A DNA stretch of 64,000 nt from Paenibacillus sp. NFR01 (GTDB lineage Bacteria > Bacillota > Bacilli > Paenibacillales > Paenibacillaceae), in assembly GCF_900111565.1 (NCBI RefSeq), contig NZ_FOIK01000001.1:186001-250000 (forward strand). The letters are read 5' to 3'. The notes under the pieces are model-generated. The model was given only the letters and a program-made list of their open reading frames with translations. It had not been told where the DNA came from and did not search any database. Made by a program: the position numbers and the translations under genes. Below are positions 1-8,787 of this stretch, piece after piece; the first letter of the stretch is position 1, and each line of letters opens with the position of its first letter.

Positions 1-153
1 AAAGTAAGCGAATTCGGCGGTACCCAGCCGATGAAACGCCCCGGCCAACCGGAAGAGCTGGCGCCGGCATACGTTTATCTCGCCAGCGACGATTCGTCCT
101 ATGTTACCGGACAAGTCATCCATGTTAACGGCGGGGAAATCGTGAACGGGTAA
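1..153 (+). CDS. SDR-family oxidoreductase, C-terminal fragment
   Basis: The first 50 codons of the window are the end of a gene that starts upstream. The residues RPGQPEEL, then [13 protein letters not shown], then HVNGG are the typical C-terminal end of classical short-chain dehydrogenases, where the Rossmann-fold enzyme closes its substrate pocket and last strand. The NAD(P)-binding and catalytic YxxxK parts lie outside the window, so substrate cannot be judged. It resembles the general-stress SDRs of Bacillus (YdaD/YhdF type), but that is only a family-level impression. A strong terminator follows seven bases after the stop. Confidence 0.85.
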   Translation, partial: KVSEFGGTQPMKRPGQPEELAPAYVYLASDDSSYVTGQVIHVNGGEIVNG

Positions 154-159
154 AAAAAT

Positions 160-197
160 AAAGAGCAGCCCTTTCCGTTTGGAGAGGCTGCTCTTTT
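160..197 (+). terminator. Rho-independent terminator after SDR gene
   Basis: Arms AAAGAGCAGCC and GGCTGCTCTTT form an 11-bp stem followed by T residues. Since the A-rich and T-rich flanks are symmetrical it can also serve the minus-strand gene ending at 206. Confidence 0.85.
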
Positions 198-205
198 TGG
201 TCTTT

Positions 206-1192
206 TTAATCACATAAAAACTCCATCGCAACACGTTCTTTATCCGCAATCTCAAGCAAAAGCTTCGAAACCTGGTTTAATTCCTGCAGGTTCCCCGTTT
301 TTCCAGCAAGGTCGATCGCAGAAGAAACGTTAACCCACATTGGAGCTATTTCAGTAAAAGCCAAATACGCCTGTTCTATGTTTGGATCTCCAAGCAGATC
401 CACGCATTCTTTGAGAAAATCCCGATACAGATTTCGGAACAAAGCGCCGCCGGTTCCCGCTCTCTCCATTAACAACGCAGTCAAGCATAGATCATGCTCC
501 AAATTTTTGCTGCGGGAAGGCCATTTCAAGATTTCTTTGCTCATTTTCAGAATGCCTTGATTCCCGATATTGCGAATGGGCGGATTCAAATAGTCATGCG
601 CATTATTTCTTAAAGATGTTCGTATAGCGGGCTCAAGCGGCGGATGGGTACGGACAGGCTCTATCGTGAAGGAGCGATTCCTGGAGCTCATGGGTCCTTT
701 TGCGTTTCTGGCCATAGCCAGCTGGGTTAACCTCGTCTTTAAAAGGGTTCCCTGCTGCCGGGTATCCGCCATGTAGGCGTATTCGTCATCCATGCCGTAA
801 ATAACTGCATAGTGGGCGGCAAAATGCACCTTGTTGGTGAAGTAATCCAGATAATACGAGTCCAGCTTAAGTCCCACAGGAGTTCCGGATTCGATGAATG
901 CCTGTACGTTCTGCCATGCTTTTTCAACGGACGAGGTTTCCTGCACCTTGATGGTTAAGTTAAGCCGGGAGGCAAGGCAAGCCGCCAGTTCATCCTGCTT
1001 CACCCTTCCGCCGATAAAAGGAAAGTCCATCCCCTTCGAATCCCAATAAATAAAGCCCAACCCTTGCCCGAGACCGAACAACATCGGCTCCGATAGCCGG
1101 ACTCCCGCAAATTGAAGCAAATTGCCCATAGTCGTCGTTTCGCAATGTTCCCCTTGGAAAGGGCTGAAACCTTCAATGATTATTGCCATCAT
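206..1192 (-). CDS. BtrH N-terminal domain / DUF4872 protein
   Basis: The 328-residue protein begins with a papain-like BtrH N-terminal fold: Cys17 in HCETTTMGNLL, His127 in HFAAHYAVIYG, and Asp143 after it are spaced like a cysteine acyltransferase or peptidase triad. The second half, with acidic and helical segments, matches the DUF4872 partner domain. The family includes butirosin BtrH, which moves an acyl chain from a carrier protein to an aminoglycoside, but most members are uncharacterised and there is no biosynthetic cluster here. The start ATGATG follows GGGAGG by six bases. The gene overlaps the upstream PadR gene by about 20 bases, so the two are translationally coupled and probably work together. 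Confidence 0.75.
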   Translation of the reverse strand: MMAIIIEGFSPFQGEHCETTTMGNLLQFAGVRLSEPMLFGLGQGLGFIYWDSKGMDFPFIGGRVKQDELAACLASRLNLTIKVQETSSVEKAWQNVQAFIESGTPVGLKLDSYYLDYFTNKVHFAAHYAVIYGMDDEYAYMADTRQQGTLLKTRLTQLAMARNAKGPMSSRNRSFTIEPVRTHPPLEPAIRTSLRNNAHDYLNPPIRNIGNQGILKMSKEILKWPSRSKNLEHDLCLTALLMERAGTGGALFRNLYRDFLKECVDLLGDPNIEQAYLAFTEIAPMWVNVSSAIDLAGKTGNLQELNQVSKLLLEIADKERVAMEFLCD

Positions 1193-1745
1193 CCTTCGCC
1201 TCCCCCAACAACCCGCTGATTAATTCCGCAACGAACGCCTGCTCACTCTCGATAAGATTCATCGGATGCTGGAAAAGGGATCTTACGTGCAGCGGTAATC
1301 GAATGTTGCCTTGCGATTCGTACTTCTGTCTTATCTTTTTCGAGGCTTCCCCAAGAAAATCCAACCGTTTCCGCAGAGCGTCGATTGCTTCGTCCCTATC
1401 GATAAAAGGTAATGCGGCAAGCCCGAGGTCGAACCGGTTATCGCGCTCGCGCGATGAAGATAGGCTGACGATGATTTCATTCCTCAGCGAGGTCATACCG
1501 GCTTCCGTTATGGCAAACCGGGTCGGCATAGGCCCTTTGCCGGACTTCTCAGCCGAATCCTCGGACTCGATCCATCCTTTGTTGTTCAACTTCTTCAGTC
1601 CTGCATAAATCGAAGTCGTGCCGATATTTGCCCATTCCCGATAACCGCGTTGATCGATTAACTTATTGATGTCGTAACCTGAAGCTCCATGGCATTCCAC
1701 GATAATTTGCAGCAGCATAAATTCAACATTCGAAAGCGGGTTCAT
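1173..1745 (-). CDS. PadR-family transcriptional regulator
   Basis: The 190-residue protein has a PadR winged helix at its N-terminus (MNPLSNVEFMLLQII, then GYDINKLI and the TTSIYAGLKKLNNKGWIES recognition and wing segment) and a C-terminal dimerisation helix region. The internal ATG at 1745 is preferred to the upstream one because GAGAGG lies just ahead of it and the family starts at this point. Its stop overlaps the start of the BtrH-like gene. Upstream, on the same strand, a TATAAT-like -10 lies inside the near-palindrome GTGTATTATAACAC, a plausible site for autorepression. PadR proteins usually respond to small molecules; the ligand here is unknown. Confidence 0.88.
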   Translation of the reverse strand: MNPLSNVEFMLLQIIVECHGASGYDINKLIDQRGYREWANIGTTSIYAGLKKLNNKGWIESEDSAEKSGKGPMPTRFAITEAGMTSLRNEIIVSLSSSRERDNRFDLGLAALPFIDRDEAIDALRKRLDFLGEASKKIRQKYESQGNIRLPLHVRSLFQHPMNLIESEQAFVAELISGLLGEAKDDGNNH

Positions 1746-1925
1746 GGAGACACCTCTCATTTTATATTTCATGTGTGTATTATAACACCTATGTAATATA
1801 AGATCAAACTAGGCCGTTCCTGACTGCCGGACGACTGAAATCCAGAAAAATAGGCAGACTGTGCCCGAAGCACTGCCTTAGCAGCGCCTCGGCAAGCTGT
1901 ATATCACAACTGCCCATCTGCAAAC

Positions 1926-2531
1926 TTACTCCTCCGCCGACAGCTCGTCCAGCGACATTTCAAAGCCCGGCGCCATATGCGCGAGAAAATACTCCACCTC
2001 CGGCAGCCCAAGCCCGCGGAGCTTCGCCGCCGTTTGCGCTTTGGCCGAAGCGAATTCGCGGTTGCCCGCCGCGACTTCGAGCACGCACTTCAGGTAGGCG
2101 TCCAGCTTGTCCGCCGCCTTCACGTACCGGAGCAGCCCGGCGTCTTCCGACTCCGCCGGGCTGCTCTCCGGCCGCAGGAGCGGCGCGTACACCGCGCCAA
2201 GCTCCTGCGGGATCATCGCCGCCAGGCGTTCGGCGGCGATATGCTCCATTTCGCGGAAGCTGGACAGCAGCCGCGGATTGTCGTGTTTCACCGGCGTGGC
2301 GATATCGCCGGTGAATACCTCGGTGGCGTCGTGGAACAACGCCAGCGTAGCCGCGCGGTCGGCGTTCAGCGACCGGCCGTGAAAGGCATTGCCGATGGAG
2401 CACAGCAAATGCGCGAGCAGGGCAACCTGAAACGAGTGCTGGGCGACATTCTCGGGGCTGGTGCTGCGCATCAGGCTCCAGCGGCGGATATACTGCAGGC
2501 GGTATAAATAGGCCGGGAAATGGTAGTTCAA
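1926..2531 (-). CDS. HD-domain 5'-deoxynucleotidase, YfbR-like
   Basis: The 201-residue protein carries the HD-domain pattern: His32 in QHSF, the HD doublet at 68-69 in LFHDATEVFTGDI with the following Glu, and a late Asp in KAADKLDAYLK. This is the YfbR layout, in which a divalent metal dephosphorylates deoxynucleoside 5'-monophosphates. It starts at TTG 2531, about ten bases after AAAGGGG. It is divergent from the fumarase gene, with about 100 bases between the starts. The C-terminus (DELSAEE) is acidic. Confidence 0.85.
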   Translation of the reverse strand: MNYHFPAYLYRLQYIRRWSLMRSTSPENVAQHSFQVALLAHLLCSIGNAFHGRSLNADRAATLALFHDATEVFTGDIATPVKHDNPRLLSSFREMEHIAAERLAAMIPQELGAVYAPLLRPESSPAESEDAGLLRYVKAADKLDAYLKCVLEVAAGNREFASAKAQTAAKLRGLGLPEVEYFLAHMAPGFEMSLDELSAEE

Positions 2532-2632
2532 TTTTTAAGCAACCCCTTTCATGCACGGTTCAATGTGATATGATATATACAATTGTAACGTTTGAATTGC
2601 GTTTGACAACCTGGAAGAATTGAGAGGGGTGC

Positions 2633-4195
2633 ATGCAGAAGATGTTGCATTTTGAAGACAGCATTTATCAATTAATTGTAGAGACCTCCACGAATTTGCC
2701 GGGAGATGTCCGCCGGGCCGTTGCGGAAGGGCGTTCGCGCGAAGACCGCGCCACCCGCTCGGGCCTTGCGCTCACGACAATCGCCCAGAACATCGGCATG
2801 GCCGAGCTTCAGGTGTCGCCGATATGCCAGGACACCGGGATGCCGACGTTTATCGTGCATACGCCGGTTGGCGCCAATCAGATCGAGATGAAAAAGCAAA
2901 TCCGCAGCGCCATCGTGAAGGCGACCCGCGCCGGTAAGCTGCGCCCCAATTCCGTCGATTCGCTGACCGGCGAGAACAGCGGCGACAATCTCGGCGCAGG
3001 AACCCCGGTGATCCATTTTGAGCAATGGGAAGAAGAGCATGTCGATGTGCGGCTGATCCTCAAGGGCGGCGGCTGCGAGAATAAAAACATCCAGTACAGC
3101 CTGCCGGCGGAGCTGGAAGGACTGGGCAAAGCGGGCCGCGATTTGGACGGGATCCGCAAGTGCATCCTGCATGCAGTGTATCAGGCGCAAGGACAAGGGT
3201 GCAGTGCCGGTTTTATCGGCGTCGGCATCGGCGGCGACCGGACGACCGGCTACGAGCTGGCCAAACACCAGCTGTTCCGCAAGGTGGACGACGTCAATCC
3301 GAATCCGGATTTGGCGAAGCTTGAAGCGTACATTCTGGAGAACGCGAACCAGCTTGGCATCGGTACGATGGGGTTCGGCGGCGAGGTCACGCTGCTCGGC
3401 TGCAAGATCGGGGTGATGCACCGCCTGCCTGCCAGCTTTTTCGTCTCGGTAGCCTATAACTGCTGGGCTTTCCGCCGCCAGGGCGTACTGCTTGATGCCG
3501 CCAGCGGCGAGATCAAGGAATGGCTGTATGAACGAGGCACCGGCATTTCGGTCGGTGAAACCACGGCGGCAGGCAGCCATGACGCTCCAGCGGAACCGGG
3601 CAATGCGGGCGAATCCCGCGAGGTACGCCTGACGACGCCGATCAGCGAAGAAGACATCCGCAGCCTGCGCGTCGGCGACGTCGTCATTCTCTCCGGAGAG
3701 ATGCATACCGGCCGGGATGCGCTGCACAAATATTTGATGGACCATGACGCCCCGGTCGATCTGAACGGAGCCGTCATTTATCACTGCGGACCGGTCATGC
3801 TGAAAGACGAAGAGGGCTGGCATGTGAAGGCGGCGGGACCGACGACCAGCATCCGCGAGGAGCCGTACCAAGGCGAGATTATGAAGAAATTCGGCATCCG
3901 CGCTGTCATCGGCAAAGGCGGAATGGGGCCTAAAACGCTGGCCGCGCTCCAGGAGCACGGCGGCGTGTATTTGAATGCGATCGGCGGAGCGGCGCAATAT
4001 TACGCCGAGTGCATCCGAAAAGTGAACGGAGCCGACTTTATGGAATTCGGCATTCCGGAAGCGATGTGGCATCTGGAGGTCAATGAATTCGCAGCCATCG
4101 TCACAATGGATTCGCACGGCAACAGCCTGCATGCCGACGTCGAGAAAGATTCGCTGGGCAAGCTCGCCCAATTCCGGGATCCGGTATTCCAATAA
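2633..4195 (+). CDS. fumA: Class I fumarate hydratase (iron-sulfur)
   Basis: The 520-residue protein fuses the alpha (fumerase) and beta (fumerase_C) parts of class I fumarases, which interconvert fumarate and malate with an oxygen-sensitive 4Fe-4S cluster. Cluster cysteines are visible in ICQDTG and KGGGCENK, with another likely in the GCKIG region after the gly-rich GIGGDRTTG segment. The beta half begins near RLTTPISEEDIRSLRVGDVV and contains KGGMGPKT and GGAAQYYA. The ATG follows GAGAGGGG. A tartrate dehydratase role cannot be excluded from sequence alone, but the fused single-chain form is typical of FumA. A terminator follows. Confidence 0.92.
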   Translation: MQKMLHFEDSIYQLIVETSTNLPGDVRRAVAEGRSREDRATRSGLALTTIAQNIGMAELQVSPICQDTGMPTFIVHTPVGANQIEMKKQIRSAIVKATRAGKLRPNSVDSLTGENSGDNLGAGTPVIHFEQWEEEHVDVRLILKGGGCENKNIQYSLPAELEGLGKAGRDLDGIRKCILHAVYQAQGQGCSAGFIGVGIGGDRTTGYELAKHQLFRKVDDVNPNPDLAKLEAYILENANQLGIGTMGFGGEVTLLGCKIGVMHRLPASFFVSVAYNCWAFRRQGVLLDAASGEIKEWLYERGTGISVGETTAAGSHDAPAEPGNAGESREVRLTTPISEEDIRSLRVGDVVILSGEMHTGRDALHKYLMDHDAPVDLNGAVIYHCGPVMLKDEEGWHVKAAGPTTSIREEPYQGEIMKKFGIRAVIGKGGMGPKTLAALQEHGGVYLNAIGGAAQYYAECIRKVNGADFMEFGIPEAMWHLEVNEFAAIVTMDSHGNSLHADVEKDSLGKLAQFRDPVFQ

Positions 4196-4215
4196 GCGAT
4201 TCAGCCATACAGCCG

Positions 4216-4245
4216 GCCTCCGCTACATGCGGGGGAGGCTTTTTT
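4216..4245 (+). terminator. Rho-independent terminator after fumarase
   Basis: GCCTCC pairs with GGAGGC across a short loop and is followed by six T residues. Confidence 0.8.
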
Positions 4246-4269
4246 CACCATATAGGCCGATTGGGAATG

Positions 4270-4315
4270 TTAACGTTATGCAAACATCTGCCCGTCATTT
4301 TACACTGCGCTGATA
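4270..4315 (+). promoter_or_regulatory. Pho-box-like repeats upstream of phoR
   Basis: TTAACG, N5, CAAACA, N5, CCGTCA is followed by TTTACA, N5, CTGATA. Period 11 bp with TT(A/T)ACA-like hexamers is the Bacillus PhoP site pattern. The match is weaker than the boxes ahead of phoP and pstB, and the two runs are out of phase by about 4 bp. Confidence 0.55.
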
Positions 4316-4396
4316 ATTGCCGCCGAAGCTAGCGTTTTATCCGAAATGGCGGTAGGATGGTTTCAAGGACAAGAGAAGAAAGAGGACACACGTACA

Positions 4397-6187
4397 ATGA
4401 AACCTTTTCGCATTCGGCTGACGCTGATCATGATGGTTTTGATCGGAATCTCCATGCTCGGCGCCGGAGTCACCATGGCCAAGCTATTCAAGGATTCGCA
4501 TGTATCCGCCTTGGAGCAGAACATGTCCCGGGAAATAAACTTGCTCGCCGGCAATTTTTCGTTTATCGATACGGATCGCCCGGACGCCATTGAATATTAC
4601 ACGGCAGAGGCCAAACGTATTGCCAGCCTCACGAATTCGCGGATCACATTCATTGCCAGGGACGGCAAGGTACTCGGTGATTCAGAGAAAAATCCGCTGG
4701 AGATGGACAATCACTCTACCCGCGAGGAAGAGGTGCTGGCCGCCAAAGAAGGGTTCGGCAAAGCGATCCGTTACAGCGATACCCTGAAGCGAAAAATGCT
4801 GTACGTGGCCGGCTCGGTCACCAGCGACCAGGGTTTTGACGGCTATATCCGCCTGTCTATGGGACTCGACGCCGTTTCGAAAGGACTCAGCAAAGCCTGG
4901 ATGATCATGGCCGGCGGGCTGGTGCTGCTGTTTATTGCCGCTACTTTTGTCAGCTATAAGGTCGCCTCGGGTATGACCTCACCGCTGGAACAGATTACGC
5001 GGGTCGCGAGGCGGATCACCGACCTGGATTACGACGCCCGGGTGCCGCTGAAGCGCAAAGATGAAATCGGGCAGCTGGCGTCTGCGATCAACGTGATGGC
5101 CGACAGCCTCCAGGCCCAGGTGAAGACGATCCGCGACAACGAGGATTTGCTGCAAAGCGTGCTCGACAACATGACCGGCGGTATCCTCATGATTAACGCG
5201 GAAGGCGAAATTGCCCTGCTCAACCGGGCTGCCGAGCGGCTGCTGAATGTCAAGAACAACGAGGCCGCCGGGCATTCCTACACTGAGCTGAAGCATCATT
5301 ATGAGCTGTCGCGCCTGATTGACGAGGGGGTATCGCGCAAGGAGCCGATTCACGATGAACGGAGCATTTATAACCCGGGCGAACGGATCGTCCGGCTCGA
5401 CGGCGTGCCGATGGCACAGGACGGATCCTACCGGGGGATGCTGTTTCTGCTGCAAGAGGTGACGGAGATCCGGCGGCTTGAAAAAATGCGCAGCGAGTTC
5501 GTCGCCAACGTCTCCCATGAGCTGAAGACGCCGGTTGCGGCGGTTAAAGGCTTTGCGGAAACGCTGCTTGGCGGCGGTGTCACCGATGAGAAGACGGCGC
5601 GGTCGTTCCTCCAGATCATTTACGATGAGAACGAACGCCTCAACCGTCTGATCGGAGATATCCTGGATTTATCCAAGATCGAAAACAAACGCGTGAATCT
5701 GGAATGCTCGCCGGTGCATCTGATCGAGTTGTTCGATTCGCTCCTGGAGACGTTAAGTAAAGTAGCCGAGAAGAAAAAAATCCATCTCAGCGCCAAAGTG
5801 CCTCCCGAGCTGTTTATTGAGGGCGACGAAGACAAGCTGCGGCAGATTTTCATCAACCTTGTCTCCAATGCGATCAGTTACACCCACGACGGCGGCAACG
5901 TTAAAGTCACAGTCGTCAACAAGCAGAAAAAAGACGGCACTGAAGTGGTGGTCTTTACCGTCAGCGATACCGGCATCGGCATTCCGCGCAAGGATTTGCC
6001 GCGGATTTTCGAACGGTTCTACCGCGTGGACAAAGCCCGTTCACGGAGCTCAGGCGGTACTGGGCTAGGGCTGTCTATCGTCAAGCATCTGGTGGAGCTG
6101 CACCGGGGAACCATCACGGTGGAAAGCGATTTGGGCATCGGAAGTTCCTTCATTATTGAGCTACCGCTGCTGCAGGAAGAGGATTAA
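4397..6187 (+). CDS. phoR: Phosphate-sensing histidine kinase PhoR
   Basis: The 596-residue membrane kinase has a transmembrane helix at about 8-30, an extracellular region to about 166, a second helix at 167-187, HAMP (190-243), PAS (250-355), HisKA with phospho-acceptor His374 in FVANVSHELKTP, and HATPase_c with N, G1 (DTGIGIP) and G2 (GGTGLGLSIV) boxes. This is the PhoR/PnpS architecture. The start at 4397 follows AGAGGAC; an in-frame upstream ATG at 4346 lacks a ribosome site. The response regulator phoP follows 104 bases later with its own Pho box, so the usual phoP-phoR order is reversed. The assignment as PhoR rather than another PAS kinase rests on these neighbours. Confidence 0.88.
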   Translation: MKPFRIRLTLIMMVLIGISMLGAGVTMAKLFKDSHVSALEQNMSREINLLAGNFSFIDTDRPDAIEYYTAEAKRIASLTNSRITFIARDGKVLGDSEKNPLEMDNHSTREEEVLAAKEGFGKAIRYSDTLKRKMLYVAGSVTSDQGFDGYIRLSMGLDAVSKGLSKAWMIMAGGLVLLFIAATFVSYKVASGMTSPLEQITRVARRITDLDYDARVPLKRKDEIGQLASAINVMADSLQAQVKTIRDNEDLLQSVLDNMTGGILMINAEGEIALLNRAAERLLNVKNNEAAGHSYTELKHHYELSRLIDEGVSRKEPIHDERSIYNPGERIVRLDGVPMAQDGSYRGMLFLLQEVTEIRRLEKMRSEFVANVSHELKTPVAAVKGFAETLLGGGVTDEKTARSFLQIIYDENERLNRLIGDILDLSKIENKRVNLECSPVHLIELFDSLLETLSKVAEKKKIHLSAKVPPELFIEGDEDKLRQIFINLVSNAISYTHDGGNVKVTVVNKQKKDGTEVVVFTVSDTGIGIPRKDLPRIFERFYRVDKARSRSSGGTGLGLSIVKHLVELHRGTITVESDLGIGSSFIIELPLLQEED

Positions 6188-6204
6188 CGGAAAGTCGGAA
6201 CGAT

Positions 6205-6232
6205 TTTACACCGTGTTAACATTGTGGTGATA
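6205..6232 (+). promoter_or_regulatory. Pho box upstream of phoP
   Basis: TTTACA, N5, TTAACA, N5, GTGATA at exact 11-bp steps, 60 bases before the phoP start. It fits PhoP autoregulation and implies phoP has a promoter separate from phoR. Confidence 0.7.
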
Positions 6233-6291
6233 TGATGGGCTTGCCGCATGTTTTGTAAAATGATATAAAAACTTAAAAGACGGGGGAAACT

Positions 6292-7020
6292 ATGGCACAA
6301 CGATTGCTTGTCATTGAAGACGAACCGACACTGGCCCGGCTTCTGTCCTACAACCTGACACAGGAAGGGTATGAAGTGACGGTAGAGGATCATGGGACGG
6401 CCGGATATGACCGTGCGACTAGAGAACCTTTTGATCTGATCGTACTGGATCTGATGCTGCCCGGCATGAACGGAATCGATATTCTCGATAAACTGCGGGG
6501 ACAGGGCATCCATACGCCGGTTATCGTGCTTACGGCGAAGAATACCGAAGAGGATGTTGTCCGGGGACTGAAATCCGGAGCCGACGATTACATCACGAAG
6601 CCTTTTGGCGTGTCGGAGCTGCTGGCCCGGGTCAGCGCCGTGCTGCGGAGAATTTCCGGAGCCGCCGAAGAGAGCTTTCCGGAGGTTGCAGCCTCCAGCT
6701 CGACGATCATTCTTGGACAACTCGAAATCTATCCGGAGCGTTATGAGGTTTCGCTTGGCGGGCAGAGCATTAATCTGCGGCCGAAGGAGTTTGAAGTGCT
6801 GCTCTATTTGGCCCGCAAGCCCGGCGTCGTGCTGACGCGCGACGACTTAATGAACGCCGTCTGGGGATTCGATTATATCGGAGGACAGCGTACGGTCGAT
6901 GTCCATGTCAGTTCACTGCGCAAAAAGCTGGAGCTGGACCCGGAATCGGTACATATCGATTCGATTCGCGGCGTCGGCTACAAGCTTGTAGTCAACAAAA
7001 AGAGAACAACTGTCATTTAA
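6292..7020 (+). CDS. phoP: OmpR-family response regulator PhoP
   Basis: The 242-residue regulator has a receiver domain with acidic pocket (VIEDEP), phospho-acceptor Asp53 in IVLDLMLPGMNG, the conserved Thr/Ser and Lys in VLTAKN and YITKPFG, and an OmpR-type winged helix from about 130 (LRPKEFEVLLYLARKPGVVLTRDDLMNAVWG, then RTVDVHVSSLRKKL and IRGVGYKL). The ATG follows GGGGGAAACT. It is likely the partner of the kinase encoded just upstream; Pho boxes lie in front of both and ahead of pstB. The stop codon is inside the terminator hairpin. Confidence 0.92.
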   Translation: MAQRLLVIEDEPTLARLLSYNLTQEGYEVTVEDHGTAGYDRATREPFDLIVLDLMLPGMNGIDILDKLRGQGIHTPVIVLTAKNTEEDVVRGLKSGADDYITKPFGVSELLARVSAVLRRISGAAEESFPEVAASSSTIILGQLEIYPERYEVSLGGQSINLRPKEFEVLLYLARKPGVVLTRDDLMNAVWGFDYIGGQRTVDVHVSSLRKKLELDPESVHIDSIRGVGYKLVVNKKRTTVI

Positions 7021-7039
7021 GTGACAGTGTTCTCTTTTT
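7002..7039 (+). terminator. Terminator overlapping the end of phoP
   Basis: GAGAACA-ACTGTCA pairs with TGACAGT-GTTCTC (single bulge) and is followed by T residues. The 5' arm lies in the last codons of phoP, so termination is tightly packed between phoP and the pstB Pho box. Confidence 0.8.
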
Positions 7040-7045
7040 CAGTAT

Positions 7046-7084
7046 TTTACACTGCGTTTACAATTCTCTTCAACTGTATTTACA
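7046..7084 (+). promoter_or_regulatory. Pho box upstream of pstB
   Basis: TTTACA, N5, TTTACA, N5, CTTCAA, N5, TTTACA at perfect 11-bp spacing. This is the clearest PhoP site in the window and predicts induction of pstB-phoU on phosphate limitation. Confidence 0.8.
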
Positions 7085-7136
7085 CTGAACACTTATCATG
7101 GGGGACGAAGATGTTGAGGAGGGTATCCATATACTA

Positions 7137-7892
7137 ATGAATTCCATCATAGACATAGAGAAACTTGATCTCTATTACGAGTCGTTTCACGCCCTGAAGA
7201 GTGTGGACCTGCAAATCCCGGAAAAGCAAGTTACCGCCTTTATCGGTCCTTCGGGCTGCGGCAAATCGACGCTTCTTCGTACATTAAACCGGATGAACGA
7301 TATGATTCCCGGCACCCGCATCGAAGGTTTGGTATCGATCGGGGGCAAAAATATTTACAGCGACGAGGTAGAGGTGGAAAGCCTGCGCAAGCAGGTCGGC
7401 ATGGTGTTCCAGCAGCCGAATCCTTTTCCAAAGTCCATTTACGACAACATCGCTTACGGACCGCGCCTCCATGGAGTGCGGGGTAAAGCCGAATTGGACG
7501 AGATCGTAGAGCAAAGCCTGCGTCAGTCCGCTCTGTGGGAAGAGGTAAAGGATTTCCTTAAGAAATCCGCACTTAGTCTCTCCGGGGGCCAGCAGCAACG
7601 GCTTTGTATCGCCCGGGCGCTCGCCGTGCAGCCGGATATCCTGCTCATGGACGAAGCAACATCGGCGCTTGACCCGGTGTCGACTTTGAAGATTGAGGAA
7701 TTGGTGCAGGAACTGCGCAGCAAATATACGATTGTGATGGTCACGCATAACATGCATCAGGCGGCGCGTGTATCGAATCAGACCGTATTTTTCCTGAACG
7801 GAATTATCGTGGAATCCGCCGATACCGAGCAATTGTTCGCCAATCCGAAAGACGCCCGCACGGAAGATTATATCTCCGGTCGCTTCGGTTAA
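7137..7892 (+). CDS. pstB: Phosphate ABC transporter ATP-binding protein
   Basis: The 251-residue ATPase has Walker [11 protein letters not shown]-loop [18 protein letters not shown], signature LSGGQQQR, Walker [14 protein letters not shown] and the H-loop [18 protein letters not shown] and the C-terminal YISGRFG are PstB hallmarks. The start at 7137 matches the family N-terminus although the GGAGGG motif is about 14 bases upstream; an in-frame ATG at 7098 has no ribosome site. The membrane subunits and binding protein (pstS, pstC, pstA) are not adjacent; upstream is phoP. It is cotranscribed with phoU. Confidence 0.93.
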   Translation: MNSIIDIEKLDLYYESFHALKSVDLQIPEKQVTAFIGPSGCGKSTLLRTLNRMNDMIPGTRIEGLVSIGGKNIYSDEVEVESLRKQVGMVFQQPNPFPKSIYDNIAYGPRLHGVRGKAELDEIVEQSLRQSALWEEVKDFLKKSALSLSGGQQQRLCIARALAVQPDILLMDEATSALDPVSTLKIEELVQELRSKYTIVMVTHNMHQAARVSNQTVFFLNGIIVESADTEQLFANPKDARTEDYISGRFG

Positions 7893-7961
7893 GCGGCGGC
7901 AGAGGGCCAGTCCCCGGAAAAATGAAGTTGACCACATGACCTGAGGAGGATCGGTAGCAGA

Positions 7962-8621
7962 ATGATTCGCAGAAAAGAATTCGACAAAGACCTGGAAGAG
8001 CTGCGCAGCTTGCTGCAGCAAATGGGAGAGCATGTAACAGGGGCATTGAAAGGCGCGATTGTTGCGCTGCAGACGCTGGATACGGAACGCGCCCAGGAAA
8101 TCGTAAAGGCGGACTTAACGCTGAACGCCATGGAAGATAAGATTATGGACATCGGTTCGAGGCTGATCATTACGCAGCAGCCGGTCGCCAAGGATTTGCG
8201 CCGGATTATCGTCGCTTTCAAAATCTCCAGCGATCTGGAGCGGATGGGCGATCTGGCGCTGGATGTGGCCAAGGTTACGATGCGCATTCAAGGCCAGCAA
8301 CTGATTAAGCCGCTGGTAGACATTCCGCGGATGGCGGAAATCGTCAATGTCATGATCGATGAAGCGATTCAATCGTATCTGGACGAGAACACCGATCTGG
8401 CTTACAAAATGGCCCAGGACGACGATCAAGTCGACCATCTGTACAGCGCAACGATTAATGAGCTGTATGCCCACATGGTTGAAAAGCCGGATTCCCTCAA
8501 CCAGGCCATGCTGCTGACGCTGGTAGGACGTTATATCGAACGCATCGCCGACCATGCAACCAACATCGGGGAAAGCGTTGTATATCTCGTAACCGGCAAA
8601 CGCCCGGATTTGAATCAGTAA
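7962..8621 (+). CDS. phoU: Phosphate-signalling regulator PhoU
   Basis: The 219-residue protein is composed of two PhoU three-helix repeats, each with the metal-binding E/DxxxD pattern: DLERMGDLALDVAKV in the first and YIERIADHATNIGESVVYLVTG in the second. PhoU restrains the Pst transporter and the PhoR kinase when phosphate is plentiful. The ATG follows GAGGAGGATCGG. It sits 69 bases after pstB with no terminator between, so both are under the Pho box at 7046. Confidence 0.95.
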   Translation: MIRRKEFDKDLEELRSLLQQMGEHVTGALKGAIVALQTLDTERAQEIVKADLTLNAMEDKIMDIGSRLIITQQPVAKDLRRIIVAFKISSDLERMGDLALDVAKVTMRIQGQQLIKPLVDIPRMAEIVNVMIDEAIQSYLDENTDLAYKMAQDDDQVDHLYSATINELYAHMVEKPDSLNQAMLLTLVGRYIERIADHATNIGESVVYLVTGKRPDLNQ

Positions 8622-8656
8622 TAGGTATAAGCGCGGCGGCATTCCGCCGATACTTG

Positions 8657-8693
8657 AAACAGCAGGCTTCCTTCGCGGAGGCTTGCTGTTTTT
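8657..8693 (+). terminator. Rho-independent terminator after phoU
   Basis: AAACAGCA-GGCTTCC pairs with GGAGGCT-TGCTGTTT and is followed by T residues. Confidence 0.85.
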
Positions 8694-8787
8694 CTTGTTA
8701 TTGCAGGCGGGGATTTTCGGGAAAGCACGCACACGGAGCATATGGTAAAATGGTAGAAGTAAGCAAGCTAAAGGCGAGGTGCTAATT

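Noticed and set aside
2672..4192. A 506-codon frame antisense to fumarase
   Set aside because: It mirrors a clear fumarase frame, lacks any family motif, and arises from codon bias on the opposite strand.
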